From Arachnopeziza araneosa (Eukaryota > Ascomycota > Leotiomycetes > Helotiales > Arachnopezizaceae), in the NCBI GenBank assembly GCA_003988855.1, contig QYAI01000014.1:241540-305539 (forward strand): a stretch of 64,000 nucleotides of DNA, given 5' to 3'. The translations under genes were made by a program, and so were the position numbers. The notes under the pieces are model-generated. The model had not been told where the DNA came from and searched no databases. It was given only the letters and a program-made list of their open reading frames with translations. Below, piece by piece: positions 11,715 to 23,643 of the stretch (positions are counted from its first letter, which is position 1; every line of letters starts with the position of its first letter).

Positions 11715-13090
11715 ATGATGGTGGAAAATAGAAAGTATGGTCTGTTACAAGACCTACTGATGGTGGTTGTTTCGGTAGGTCAACTCAACGTCTCGCTGCT
11801 AGCGTTGTCTCCCGAGGTCGCTTTGATAGTAACCAACTAACGCATGTTTCGCAGAGTTTTTCTATATACTACGTGGCGAAAAGCGTATTAGCAACTCTGC
11901 CGCTGGGAACTGATCCGGAGAAGGAACAACATGAACAAGCTCGTGTTAAAGCTGCGGCAAACTTACGGAGGTTAGGAAGATCAAGAGGAGATAATGACTC
12001 TGAAGATGATTCAGGAAGAGGGACGGACAACTCGAGGAGACCCAGGAAAGAGGATTTTGATCTAGATCAGTATGAGAGCCAAATAGCCATGGAGGTTGTG
12101 GCTCCTGAGGATATTCCCGTTGGTTTTGATGGTATGGTTCTCCAAAGCATTCATGGCCTGTCTTATTGATGATCGATAGATATCGGTGGCCTCGACGATA
12201 TCATCGAGGAATTGAAAGAATCCGTCATTTACCCACTCACAATGCCACATTTATATTCACAATCATCATCACTGCTTGCAGCACCTTCCGGAGTATTGCT
12301 CTATGGTCCTCCTGGGTGTGGGAAAACCATGCTTGCAAAGGCTCTAGCACATGAAAGTGGTGCGTGCTTCATAAACTTGCACATCTCAACCCTGACAGAA
12401 AAATGGTATGGGGACTCAAACAAGCTTGTAAGAGCCGTGTTCTCGTTGGCAAGGAAATTACAGCCAACGATCGTTTTCATTGATGAGATTGATGCTGTTC
12501 TGGGGCAGAGACGAAGTGGCGAACACGAAGCTAGCGGTATGGTGAAAGCAGAATTTATGACTCTTTGGGATGGTCTTACGTCGGCCAACGAAGCCGGCAT
12601 TCCTGCTAGGATCATGATTCTAGGAGCAACAAACCGAATCCAGGACATTGATGAAGCAATTTTACGACGAATGCCCAAAAAGTTTCCAGTTTCTCTCCCA
12701 TCAAACTCACAACGACGACGAATTCTTAAGCTTATTCTAAAGGACACGAAGACAGACCCGGAACACTTTGATATGGAATATCTCACCCGGGTTATGGCAG
12801 GTATGTCGGGTAGTGATATCAAAGAAGCATGCCGAGATGCAGCTATGGTTCCAGTCCGCGAATATATCAAAGAACAGAGAGCGCAGGGTGTGCAGATAGC
12901 CGGTGTGAATCCTGAGTCCGTTCGGGGTGTTAGGACAGAGGACTTCTTTGGACGAAAAGGTGGTGGTCAGATCATCAAAGATAACCATGCTCGGCACTCT
13001 GGTCAGGCAAGCAAGAAGAAGGTGGCGGCTTCGAGTGATGATGAATACGAGGATTTTGAAGATAATGACGCAGTTGAATCCTTGGGTTAG
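11715..13090 (+). CDS. MSP1: Outer mitochondrial membrane AAA ATPase Msp1 (ATAD1)
   Basis: Three exons: 11715-11774, 11855-12131, 12180-13090, giving 415 residues. An N-terminal membrane anchor is built across the first junction (LLMVVVSSFSIYYVAKSVL). A charged linker follows, then one AAA module: DIGGLDDIIEELKESV, Walker A GPPGCGKT near residue 155, Walker B VFIDEIDAVLG near 210, and arginine-finger region AILRRMPKKF. Msp1 pulls mislocalised tail-anchored proteins and stalled precursors out of the outer mitochondrial and peroxisomal membranes. The acidic tail (SDDEYEDFEDNDA) is typical of filamentous fungi. The start at 11715 is directly followed by a second ATG, and an in-frame stop lies upstream. 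Downstream CBL is on the same strand. Confidence 0.95.
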
Positions 13091-13606
13091 CACACAATGG
13101 TCGATAATGGTTTGGATATATGAGCAAGGAGTTTTCAGGAGCATGGTGGATTTGGCGTGGTATATCGAGCTTTAAAGTAGCTCAGAAGCTTAGAAGTTAT
13201 TCCGAGCCGGACACAGCTCACTTGGCAACATTCCTCTCTGCAAATAGGTACCGTTAGCTATGGTTGAACATCAATGATGAGCGATTTGATTGCGTTACCT
13301 GCCCCTGGCAGGAACTGTCCCTGTGGCCTGCCATCTTTAGCGCCTAAGCACGCCATCGTTGTCTACCCCACACTCTGCGATTTCGCAACGGTGACTCTGC
13401 AGCACTCGGAACAATTGAATTTTAAAAAATCCCACACCGAACAATTCTTGTCAATCGTGATATTTCTGTGTCTTTGTTGTTTTGCTTTCGTCATTGGGTC
13501 ATCAAATCTGAGTCGACCTTTCTACAACCTCTTGCCTGCCTCATCTTCCTCCAAATTGTTCCCCTCATCTCGCATTTTCTCGCAACATCAATCTACAAAA
13601 CAGAAC
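13091..13606 (+). promoter_or_regulatory. Cystathionine beta-lyase promoter and leader
   Basis: From ~13370 the strand becomes pyrimidine-rich (for example the CT-rich run 13534-13570), then changes to CAACATCAATC..AAACAGAACATG at the chosen start. This is the usual look of a filamentous-fungus promoter/leader. The frame of the gene stays open upstream to an ATG at 13274. Confidence 0.5.
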
Positions 13607-15033
13607 ATGTCTTCACCGCCAAGTCCTTCAAGACACGGAGCTGAGAATCTCAATGGCGTTGGAGGTAAAGCATTCCCTCGTATTGACCTAGACGGTCACG
13701 ATCTCCCTCCATCCCCAGCTCCATCGAGCCCACGAAATGGTCGGAAATACGCATTCGCGACCGAACTACTGTACACCGATAGTAAAGACCAATACGGGGC
13801 ATCGAGCATGCCAATCTATCAATCTGCAACGTTCAAGCAGACTCTGGCCGGAGGCGGTTCTGAATATGACTACACTCGGTCAGGCAATCCTACAAGAACA
13901 CATCTAGAACGTCACCTAGCAAAAATCATGAATGCCACAAGGGCACTGACCGTAGGATCTGGAATGGGTGCCTTGGACGTCATCACTCGAATTCTACGCC
14001 CTGGAGATGAAGTCATAACTGGTGACGATCTATACGGTGGCACGAATAGACTATTGACCTTTATGAAACAAAACCAGGGTATTATCGTTCATCATGTTGA
14101 CACTACGAACCCTGAGACTGTCAGGGACGTTATTTCGTCCAAAACTGCCATGGTACTGCTCGAGACGCCTACAAACCCATTAATCAAGATAGTGGACATA
14201 TCAACAATAGCAAAGATTGCGCATGAGGCCAATACAAAGGCCTTGGTGGTGGTAGACAACACTATGCTTTCACCCATGCTATCGAATCCACTTGATATGG
14301 GTGCTGATATTGTGTACGAATCAGGAACGAAGTATTTATCAGGGCATCATGATCTTATGGCTGGCGTTCTGGCAGTGAATGATCCAGCCCTAGGTGACAA
14401 GATGTACTTTACAATCAACTCCACAGGCTGTGGGCTTTCACCAAACGATGCGTTTTTGCTTATGAGAGGCATTAAGACTCTTGCTATCCGTATGGAAAAA
14501 CAACAGGCAAATGCGCAAAGGATAGCCGAATTCTTAGAGTCACACGGTTTCCGCGTTAGATACCCAGGTTTGAAGTCCCACCCACAATATGACCTTCACT
14601 GGTCCATGGCACGAGGAGCCGGAGCAGTGTTGTCATTCGAAACTGGTGACCAGGCACTCTCCGAACGAATAGTCGAAGCGGCCAGATTGTGGAGCATCAG
14701 TGTTAGTTTTGGTTGTGTCAACAGCTTGATTAGTATGCCATGTCAAATGAGCCATGCAAGTATTGATGCCAAGACGAGGAAGGAGCGCAAAATGCCGGAA
14801 GACATCATCAGACTATGTGTTGGTATTGAAGATGTAGATGATCTGATAGAAGACCTACAGTCAGCGGTACGTTACCTTCATATCCATGGTGTAGCCGGTT
14901 ACTAAGACCTTATAAGCTTGTTCAGAGTGGTGCCGTCAAGGTTGCTTTGGACGGGTTCGAAGCGATTGGGAGTGCTCGAGCTTTGGCTGATGTGCCAATT
15001 GAAGAGTCGGATGCTGCTGCTGCACCAAGATAA
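13607..15033 (+). CDS. STR3: Cystathionine beta-lyase (PLP-dependent)
   Basis: Two exons: 13607-14866 and 14926-15033, giving 455 residues. It is a Cys/Met-metabolism PLP enzyme: substrate and PLP region GNPTRTHLERHLAKIM, SGMGALDV phosphate-binding loop, VDNTMLSPM, and the Schiff-base lysine in SGTKYLSGH (Lys242). The CGLSPNDAFLLMRG stretch and the position of the residues around it fit beta-lyase rather than gamma-synthase. It cleaves cystathionine to homocysteine, pyruvate and ammonia in methionine synthesis. The first ~45 residues are Ser/Pro-rich. I chose the ATG at 13607 because it follows a CT-rich leader; an in-frame ATG at 13274 would add 111 residues. The last 36 codons come from the second exon. 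No PTS1 tripeptide is seen at the C-terminus. Confidence 0.95.
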
Positions 15034-15750
15034 TTTCTTGTTGAACACTTTGCATGCATATTGGGCGTAAAATTTCTGCTGCGGGCGTCTGCTCTCGAGG
15101 TTTAAGGATTTAGAACGGGTCTCAGGTAAAATTATGGATGGTTGGCTCTTATGAACTCGTGAGAAAAGTAAAACAGGTCTAGATCTGAGAGATTGTTTTG
15201 CCGTGTTTTCATTTCTCGCTTGTTACCCCGGATTTTCCTTCGTTAACCTGGTACTTAATATGCCTTGCAAGGAAAGATCCTCAGGTTTTGTTTATTTTTG
15301 GCAAAAAAGCTTTTGCCAATAGGAACCTCGCATTTCGCATACCAGCGCCAATCGTTGTACAGAAATATGTCAAGGAGAGAGTGTGACTTGCACGAGATTG
15401 ATATAAAGCTGCTGCTTCCTGTATTCATCTTAGCCGCAGATCACACCTATACTTGCAATATGGCTCATCTTGTATACTCATTTAGCCGAGTCGGTGGCTT
15501 TTGATGGCAGAAGTAATAAGTAAAATCGTCTCATCGATATTTAATCGGCATCCGATTACAGCGCACCAGAAGTCTGGTCAGCCCTGGGTATCCCTCGCAA
15601 GCAATCTTTCTTTACTGAATGAGCTCGTCCCGGTGCGAATTTTCTCTACCTTTGTTTCATTGTTTCAACAACATCTCTTCTATCTTATCAGGTTCTCCTG
15701 TGGCACAGGGTTCCTGGATCAACTCACGCGCATGTCGCACACATGATCTT
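15034..15750. other. Intergenic between CBL and the membrane protein
   Basis: About 700 bases between two plus-strand genes. The frames here have no recognisable family. The last ~130 bases are pyrimidine-rich and probably form the leader of the next gene. Confidence 0.4.
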
Positions 15751-17010
15751 ATGGCCAAGCATCGTCTCGGGATCCTGGCTTTCTTGTCACTCGTAGCACG
15801 AGTTGGTGCTGTCACGTTAGATGCAGCTCCCTCGACGACGTTGCAGCCATCATCAAGTACGAGCTCTTCGCCTTTGCCTACAACACCTCCCGCTTATGAC
15901 CCCTCGCCTGAGATCTGTGGTTGGATTGATTACAAGTTCTGTTCGTTCTCACTCGTATTTTGGAAAGTGGCATTCTAATGAAATTAGCAAATTCATATAC
16001 CTGCGCTGGAAACAATACATGCTTGTGGAACTCAGATCTCAAAAGAGTGGGCTGCGGCAGGACTGATTCCATCAGTAAGTTTGTCCTTTTATTTATAAGC
16101 ATCAAAACCTAAGTCCTTGAGGCCTGCCAGGAAGCGGCCACTTAACCTCAACATGCTATCAAAGTTCTCCGCTGATAGACTGACAAGTATACTACACTTC
16201 ATGTGTTCCTTATTACGCCTTCCAATTCTGCGACAGCTCTTGCTTTGCCAATCCCAGCATCGTAAAATGGTACCCCCGCATTGTTTCTTTCTCTTCTCCT
16301 AATCCATAGAAAGGGAAGCCATATCTCATCTAACGTATCATAGCGGCTCTGAGATTCCGCATTGCGCGACCGCCCTCGTAGGTTCCTCGGACAACTACTC
16401 CATCCTCGCTTGCCAAGCTGGCTGGGGTATTACTCAATACTCTGTGCATCTCACCTACGACGGAGAAACGACCTTGGAATACCTCCCGCGCTATCTAGGA
16501 AACGACTCGAGCATCACATACGGAACACGCACACCTCTCTCCGTGACCAACTCAGAAGCGCCTGTGGCCAGTACCACCGTCTCCCCTACCACGACAGGAA
16601 CAAATGCATTTGCTTACTTCATTACACCTTCGCCTGATTTTGGGAACGACCACCACCGGCATGGAAATTGGACTCCGACTGACTGGGTAGCCAACTACAA
16701 TCGTGCTCAGAAGAGGAAGGAAATCATCGTTGGGACCGTCATTGGCGGGTTCATGTTGTTGCTGGTAGGCAGCCTGGGCTGTTGGTTTTGTTATGCCTGG
16801 CGGAAGGGGCGGAAACTGAGGGCCTTGGAAGAGGAGAAAAGAGGAACTGAAGTTGGATTGCGGAGGTTAGAGAGGGATGGAACGACTTCTCGATGTGGGG
16901 AGACTGATGTGACAGCTTCAATTGCCGATAGGGAGAGTGTTGCAGTGACACCAAGAGATCAGGACGTGAGGAGGCACAGTGAGTCAAGAGCATTTGAGGG
17001 CTTTATCTAA
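15751..17010 (+). CDS. Secreted single-pass membrane protein, Cys-rich ectodomain, hypothetical
   Basis: Four exons: 15751-15940, 15988-16074, 16188-16269, 16344-17010, giving 341 residues. A signal peptide starts MAKHRLGILAFLSLVARVGA. A Ser/Thr/Pro stretch follows, then a Cys-rich ectodomain (YTCAGNNTCLWNSDLKRVGC, FCDSSCFANPSIVKC, EIPHCATALVGSS, ILACQAGWG). Near residue 250 there is one transmembrane helix (IIVGTVIGGFMLLLVGSLGCW), then a basic stop-transfer YAWRKGRKLR and a charged cytosolic tail. This layout is common in ascomycetes for Mid2/WSC-like surface sensors, but I recognise no named family. Intron 2 (16075-16187) ends in AAG. Retaining its last part would bring in an in-frame TGA, so I treat it as intron. 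The gene is convergent with the next one. Confidence 0.72.
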
Positions 17011-17304
17011 ATATTATGCACAGCAACTTGATTCATTTTGATAAAGGATGTAAAGCCGTTCTGGCCAGCGCCGATGATACCCCCTTTCCCCTTTTTATCC
17101 CCACAAGTTATCGATCAAATTTATGTTTTCCGTTCATTCCAGTTGTGTTTTCAGTAACGCCAATTCCTTCTTTCTTCCCAAATGCTATGTGTGTTTTGCT
17201 TTTCATATCCTATTCCTTGAATACTATTTAGTCAGTTGTAGTGAGTTTAGATCGTGGCAAGGATTAACTTACTCATCTATCCTGCAACTCTCTCATCAAT
17301 ACTC

Positions 17305-18231
17305 CTACCACCGTGCTTGTTCCACTACCTCCGCGACATTTGATGTAGTCTGCGATAACTTGTTGATCCACTCACGTAACTGCTGACGTTTATCCTCAAG
17401 CGAAGTGTCAAAGTATGTCTCGCTGAACTCGGAGTCATCAAATGAATGGATGGAGGAGTGATTAAGGGGGAAGATTCCCGAATCGTCATCGTCGTCACGC
17501 CAAGTGGTACAGATTGGGAATACCGTATCTTGGAATTCAAGCGGAGGTCGTTCAAGAGAGTATGATGGATAGTGCTGGGATTGGTATGGATTGTGTAGTG
17601 TTATTTCTGGCCCGATAGGTTCAACAAGTTCGACATTGTTGTATGACATTGTACGGTCTGGAGTCTGGTCAAGTATTTGTATGGCATTCTTTTGCGCTCC
17701 CACATCCGTGTACTGAAGGTTCTTGAATGATTTGACTTCCTCCCCCAAAGTGTCGGGGACAGTGATTCCGGTCATGAGGGAATCAGTGGAGGAATTGTCG
17801 GTTGAAGTCTGATCGTAGGGAAAGGATGCTAGGTCGACTTCGGGTCCTACGACTTTCTGATCAAAGAAGGAATCATGAGTAGGTTGGGGAGCGACGGTTG
17901 TGAATATTTGTGGGAGAGAAGGGGGTGGGGAGATCATGGTTGTTGCATGAAAGACGATAGTCCTATGCGAAGACTTATTAGGTGCGACTCCATATAATTA
18001 CTCTCGAGGATTACATACTCCTCCTTGACTTCCACAATATTTTCCATCGTTGATTGCATATCCACCGTCTCATCAAGTGAAAAGATTGTATGTCCGGCAC
18101 AGTATGTACAGCTCGGTATGAAAGGCGTGGCAGACAATAGAGTAGGGTATAGAGAGGCAGGCTCAAGGAGCTCGAAGAGGTTAAGGGCGGTTTCTGTTCT
18201 GTTGAGTAAGGTATTGGCGTAGGTCCATCAT
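17305..18231 (-). CDS. Hypothetical protein, model uncertain, possible frame disruption
   Basis: I do not recognise this protein. The firm part is an open frame from 17937 (ATG) to 17305, 210 residues, acidic and Ser/Thr/Pro-rich, with FEFQDT-like and DDDDDSG stretches and a coiled C-terminal end (LEDKRQQLREWINKLSQ). Upstream, 18210-18015 reads as good coding sequence in one frame (ALNLFELLEPASLYPTLLSA, CTYCAGHTIFSLDETVD) but has no ATG. The nearby ATG-ATG at 18231 is in another frame; dropping one base near 18205-18210 would join them. A 41-nt intron (18014-17974) would link that part to the firm one in phase. It may therefore be one gene with a frameshift or sequence error, or a decayed gene. 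A CT-rich leader upstream of 18231 supports transcription on the minus strand. Confidence 0.5.
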
Positions 18232-19303
18232 GGGCTGCTGTGGGGGAATGGAAAGCTTTATATTTCTTGTGGAAGTGGAGAGGTAGCGAGGCAGAAGAAA
18301 ATGGGTCGCGGAGGGAATGGGAGAAGGGCTTGTGATCTTTTGGGCGCGAGCTGCTGCCAGGACCCTACAATTTTTTTCTTCATCCCTCATCGTTTTCCAC
18401 AAGCAACCTCTTCTCCTCGACCCAATCATCAATGGAGATGACGATTAAAGGCAGACGTCAGTGCAGTAGCCCAAGCTTGCGCCCACGAGCAAAAAGCCCA
18501 AGTGGTGGTGGTGGCTGTTGACACTACTGCACTGTTGCTGCAATGCTGCTCCTGCTGGAGCTGGCGTCCGTCTTGCTCTGCTCGCCTTTGGTCGAAAACA
18601 GCCCACTCGCGACTGATGTCTTCGAATCCCCGCAGCAACTGTTGGGCAACGGGAACGGACTGTGGTGTGCCGTGGATCATTGGGTCATGAAGAAATGTCT
18701 CGCCTTTTTCTCCCCTCATGGTTGAAGCCACCCGCTATTAGAGTGTCGCGGGTACTATTGAGCACCCTACCTCTTGCACACGGTCCTTCTGGAAACAATG
18801 GATTGACAGCATGGTTTATCAGTGCCGGCTTGCGCTTTTGCGTGAGACGATCCGACTCAGATGGTTTGGTTTGGGGGGTGGTCGCGAGTCCTCACGATCC
18901 GTCGTCTTCTTGCTCGCTGCTCAGTGCTGGGTACAGGGATCTCGGTGACTTCTGTCTGCTTCATCAGCATGGGACTGTGGGAGGAGGAGGGAAAATGGGC
19001 GAGGAAAAGCTCAAGTTTCCGAGTGTCGAATGAGACTGTTGGACTGAACCCTTGCCTGTCCTGTCAAGACAGCTCGGCCCAGGGGTCCCTAGCAGCGCGC
19101 GCTGTAGATACATGTACGACAGTAAGTTCCTACTGTACGTGTGCAGAGAAGAAGAACACGGCTTCCAGAATGTTTCCCAGGGCGTCATGCCGCTCAGTAC
19201 CGGCGCCTCGTCAACAACACCCTCCACTGGCTGGCCCTCTCGTCCTCAATTTGTCTCCTTGCTGGTTCGTCTGGTATCCCTGGACTGCATGTACACTTCC
19301 TTC

Positions 19304-19322
19304 TGCATGCATGCATGCATGC
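19304..19322. repeat. (TGCA)n microsatellite
   Basis: Four and three-quarter units of TGCA in perfect tandem. It is self-complementary, so it can form a short hairpin. Confidence 0.85.
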
Positions 19323-19471
19323 TTCAGCTTCGCAGAAAAGACGGAGGCCTGCATCTCCCTCGGCCGCCTTTTCGATCACTGCAGCCCTCTTCCTCGTCGT
19401 TCCCAGCCCCAAGCCACGGACTACCCGGCGGAATTTTAATTCTGCGAAGAGAGCACAGTTTTCTCATAATG

Positions 19472-19513
19472 CTCTTGCCTTCTCTCTCTCTCTTTCTCCC
19501 CTTTCTCTTTGTC
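19472..19513 (+). promoter_or_regulatory. Pyrimidine-rich tract, possible plus-strand leader
   Basis: Nearly pure CT sequence (CTTGCCTTCTCTCTCTCTCT and onward). Such tracts often precede start sites in filamentous fungi, which would point to a plus-strand transcript, but I find no coding sequence downstream. Confidence 0.3.
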
Positions 19514-21133
19514 CTGGAAATGGAAATTGGATGAAACTCCCTTTCCTGCCACACACTCAGCAACTTCTAAGTATTTCTCTCCTTGCTCCTCAGGTAGCGC
19601 TTCTGCCTAACATCATCAGCTGCGACACACCTGGCACGCATTTACCCTTATTGTTCAAAAACCGTCGTCTTTCTTTGTGCTGCCCAGTCCCCAGCCTCGG
19701 CCTCGTCGACTTTCTCGCTCGAGTCTTTTCTCCGTTCCCGAACATCCCGCACTGAAATCATATTTCCAAGAACTGATGTGACACCTACTTTGGCTGACAT
19801 GGATGGCAAAACAAATATTCGAAGTTGTCTCTATCGCTTAGGGTTGAGCTAATCTAAATCCTTACATATCTTAACATTGGGGCATCCAGAGCGGGATGTA
19901 TTGTTAACTCGACCATTGAGGTATGTCTTTTCGTCTTTTCATGTGATCAGTGAGCTTACTATTGGACACCTGGATAAGCCCGTGATGCTCGACTAAACCC
20001 AGTAAGGTCTTACAAACAACTTTGAACAAATTGATAAACATGGGTTCTCTTGATGTCTAGCTCAGATCTCCGAGACTCCAGGACCTTCTAAAGGAGGGAG
20101 CCTTGGACTTACAGTACCTGTCTGAGTGATTGCCCGATCTTAGTGAAACCCAATCTGTTCCTGTAGACTTCTTACAGCCTTCTATAGCGTCTTTGACCTT
20201 GTCTTCTGAGAACAGAGATGTCAACATCTATGGAAAATCTCATATTGCTGATTTCTGGATGAAGGTTATGACCGGGTGTCCAAGTAAAGCTATCCATGCC
20301 CATTCGACCATCTATATAAGGTTGAGAACAATATATTAACAAAGATCTCTAGTCACCGGAGGAATGAAGAGAGCCCCAAAAAACCAAAAAAGTATTAAAC
20401 ATTTCCTGCGATTTGGCAGCCTAATTAGTTATATCATCTATCCATATCGGCATCCAAGCCTATTCTAGTATATTTTAGAGGAGTAGTAAGATTTTGACTC
20501 ATTTAGCTATCTGTTATCACAACAGACGATTAAGATCTCACTCCTCTATCAATGCTGCGTCCGTTATGTTCAATAGCTGCTGTCATGTGTTTTAGAGTCC
20601 AACATATATACAAATCTGGGAAGATTTTTATCGGTGGAAAAGAGTGAAGCACTGATAACAACAAGCCGACAAAGTGATTAGGAAGATCACTTCGAGTACA
20701 CACAGCTTCTTCAATGAAGATTGGACGACATTTGAACACAGCGCCGAGATCCTTCATACCTGATTTTGGGCAAATCAAGTCATTTTGACGCTTTCCACAG
20801 CTGGCTGGCATTCTATGGACTCTGCTTAATGCTTCGACCCTGATGATGGGATATTCGAAGATCAGACACACTTGACGACTGAATGCAAGGAGGACAAGAT
20901 TCCCGGCTCGATGAGTACAAGGTGACTTGGGGTTATCTGTTGTCAGTGAATTCTTATAGAAGATGCAAAATATTAGCAGTGCTGCACAATGTCATATCTA
21001 AGACTGGCAATCAATTATATTTTATCTCGCCTATTATGCAAATACTACAACACATTCAACCGCCAAGTCCCAAATCTCAAGTTCGCTGTGTCTTTATTTT
21101 GGCACGAATTACTCCGGTCCCCCTATAAAGAGA

Positions 21134-23643
21134 TTAGCACATGGCCTTTTTGATTCCAACAGAGAGATGAAAGGTGAGGATGAGCCCTATGAAATGTTTC
21201 CTCGGAAATTGACTTTGAATTTCCGGGTTGGCACGGTGAAAAGTAGCAAGTGAGCATTGGAATGGACCTTACAATCATTGTCATCAGCAACGTCATAGTC
21301 AAGATTTTCATCTTGTCTCTGAATTTGTTGCTCTTGTTGGGGAGAGGTAATGTATTTCGCAGAGCTACTTGTTGAGACTGCCATAGCATCGCCTTCAATC
21401 ATCTTTAGATCTTCATTTTTTACCACAGGCTGATCAAGAGATTGTGATCTGGCTGGCGGTAGTGAAACCTGGACCCACGCCATTTCGACTTTGCCAACAG
21501 ACGGTATTTCTCCCCCAGAGATGCCATACATAAACTTCTCAGCTGTGAAACGATCCTTGAAGGTTATATTCGTTCGAGCTGGCGTCACTTCAATGTCTGT
21601 ATATTCGCCAATACCCTTTTATGATTAGTGTCTTGTCTATACTCTGAAAATGACATCTTACCAATAAATACTGCCGGAGGCTCTCATCCTTCTCCATATC
21701 AGAGAAATCAACACCGGTCAGGCCTATTTTCTTCGTCCGGTTATCAAGTTTAAAGGACCGAACAAGAGGAGCTGTACCCAACGAGGCGGTGCCACGGCCT
21801 CGAAAGCCTCCACGATACCCACGAGGAATATAAGAACCTCTGCTGCGATACCCGCCACGTCCTCGGCCACGACCCCTGCCGCCCCAAGAAGGGACCTCTT
21901 CAGAGAGTGAGGTATCAATCCCCAATGACTGGGCCTCGGCTTCCAAAGCCGCGAGCTGGGCCTTCAAATCCTCCGTTTGAGAAGTAGATTTGACACTAGC
22001 AAGTGAAGGGGTACCATTCTGCGATCCACTTGTTGGCGAGGTAGATCTTCCGGTTTTGGCAGCTATCCTCTCCATCAACTTCCTCTTCTCCTCGGCTTGA
22101 TTTTTGAAAAGATCCTCCTGCCGCTTTTCTAAATCTTTCTTCGCCGTCTCCATTTCCTGTTTCTTTTTCAACTTATCTTCATGTATTTTTTGGGCTTCTG
22201 CTTGCTTCCGGGAAAATTCTTCGATGTCGATTTGAGGCTCGGAAGTTGCTCGTGAAGCAGTTGAGGGTTGAAGTCCAACTCCGTTCTCAGATTCAGTTGC
22301 AGTTATAGCCGAAAGTTTGGGCAGTGAATCTTGATCAAGATACCAATACACCTTTACAAATCTGTTGTCAAATATTACTTTGGGTGATTTGTAAGCAGCG
22401 AGAGCGCCGTTCCAATCTTCATATTTTACAATGGCTAGTCTTTTATATGGCCGCATTGAGACATCTAGTATTGCACCAAACTCGGAGAAGAACCTCCGAA
22501 CTTCCTCTTCAGAGAAGGCTTCTTCTGGGATGCTTTCGATTACGATCGTAGTATTACTCTTGTCATCGTAATTCGGTCGGTCAGAAGAGAATTCAGAGCG
22601 TCCAGCACGGCGGCTCTTACCATTAAATTGCCTCTTATCACCACGGTCTGCGGCACCGCGCCCTCTGCTTCTAAAGCCTCCACGGAGCTGAATATTTGGG
22701 ATGTTGCTATCGTCATTGCTCTCGATACCTGTCATGAGACTCGTGCTTGGATCGTATTCATCCACTTGATGCCCTGGTGGAACCCAGATTGAGTTCTCCC
22801 CATGCTCAAACATACAAGTATTGCCTCTGGCGCAAAAGCCCTTAAGGTCATAGTCTCGACAGCGCTGTTTTCGCGAAGAAACATTCAGGGTTCTCGAATA
22901 TCCTCTGTCGAGGGACGCACTTGCTCCCTGAAGAAACGGTGGAGGGTTGGAGACAGGGAAGCCCATCAATTGGCCTAATACTGCAAGCTGACCTGGTGGA
23001 CCTGCTGGATTCCATGCCAGTTCGATGGCTCTGTTCGGTGTGTTCATAGACATTGATAGCTCGGGTAGGGGCTGACCAAAACTTCCTCCCTTCGCAGCAT
23101 CGAAAGTTCCTCTTCCTATGTTTGTGCCACCGCGACGCATCTGCTTATATGGCCGTCCATTCAATTCCCCAACAGGCTGGTATGGTCTATCTGGCGCATC
23201 CCAGTCCACCCTGTCGTGGAATGAGCGTTTCCTTGAGCCATGTGCGGGGCCTACAGGCGCACCGATCACCATATTGCCATAAGGTGGAGCTGAAGGACCT
23301 GACGCCGATGCAAAAGAAAAGGATGGTTTTAGAGGTGGTGGAGCACCTGGAAGATATGATTTGTAGTGAATCGCTTGAAATACATCATTGACGAAGTTGG
23401 TCGAGTCTTCCTTCAAGAAATCGGGAATCTCATGTTCGCACAGTTCTCGGACTGTAGCGACGCTTCCTTCGTGGCGAAGAAGAGCAAGGACGTAATCGGC
23501 GAGGACATCGGCATCTGCATCTGAACTGTTCAAACCTGTTAGCAATGACGATTTGCCGTGAGGCTAGGGCGGCCTCACGTATTCTCCAGTCTCTTAACTA
23601 TCCATCCTTTTAGAAGAGGCGTATCTTCTTCGGGAAAGAGCAT
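21134..23643 (-). CDS. CCCH zinc-finger and RRM RNA-binding protein, RBM26/27 (Rmn1)-like
   Basis: Four exons on the minus strand: 23643-23579, 23525-21662, 21615-21273 and a short last exon, taken here as 21186-21134, giving 774 residues. It begins with a PWI-like helical region (LFPEEDTPLLKGWIVKRLEN). One CCCH finger follows (CRDYDLKGFCARGNTCMFEH, C-x8-C-x5-C-x3-H), then an RRM (TTIVIESIPEEAFSEEEVRR, RLAIVKYEDW), a Lys/Glu coiled coil, an RGG-rich tract (RGRGRGRGGYRSRG), and a second RRM-like part ending in the acidic DYDVADDND. This order matches RBM26/27 and fission yeast Rmn1, which work with the Mtl1-Red1/PAXT machinery in nuclear RNA decay. The very end is uncertain: a later acceptor would give a Trp-Gly-Pro-Glu ending at 21109. 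Confidence 0.88.

Larger units (their letters stand above)
18232..21133. other. 2.9-kb gene-poor region
   Basis: Two halves differ in composition. From 18430 to ~19750 the DNA is GC/CT-rich with overlapping short frames on both strands that resemble no family; it includes a TGCA tetranucleotide run and a CT tract. From ~19760 to 21130 it is AT-rich with many stops. I see no complete gene. It may hold a long leader or a non-coding transcript on the plus strand followed by decayed sequence; this is inference. Confidence 0.4.

Noticed and set aside
16129..16187. Possible nonsense mutation (in-frame TGA) in the Cys-rich membrane protein gene
   Set aside because: The stop only appears if 16130-16187 is exon. 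Splicing 16075-16187 out as one intron keeps the frame and restores a normal Cys spacing, and the next intron donor TG|GTACCC then restores a Cys codon. The gene is read as intact.
18861..19755. Three overlapping plus-strand frames up to 204 codons
   Set aside because: They overlap in different frames, are Ser/Pro/Cys-rich from CT-rich DNA, and none resembles a protein family.
19876..19896. Motif resembling a retrotransposon primer-binding site after a TGT..ACA segment
   Set aside because: No second LTR copy and no gag or pol coding sequence could be found nearby by eye.
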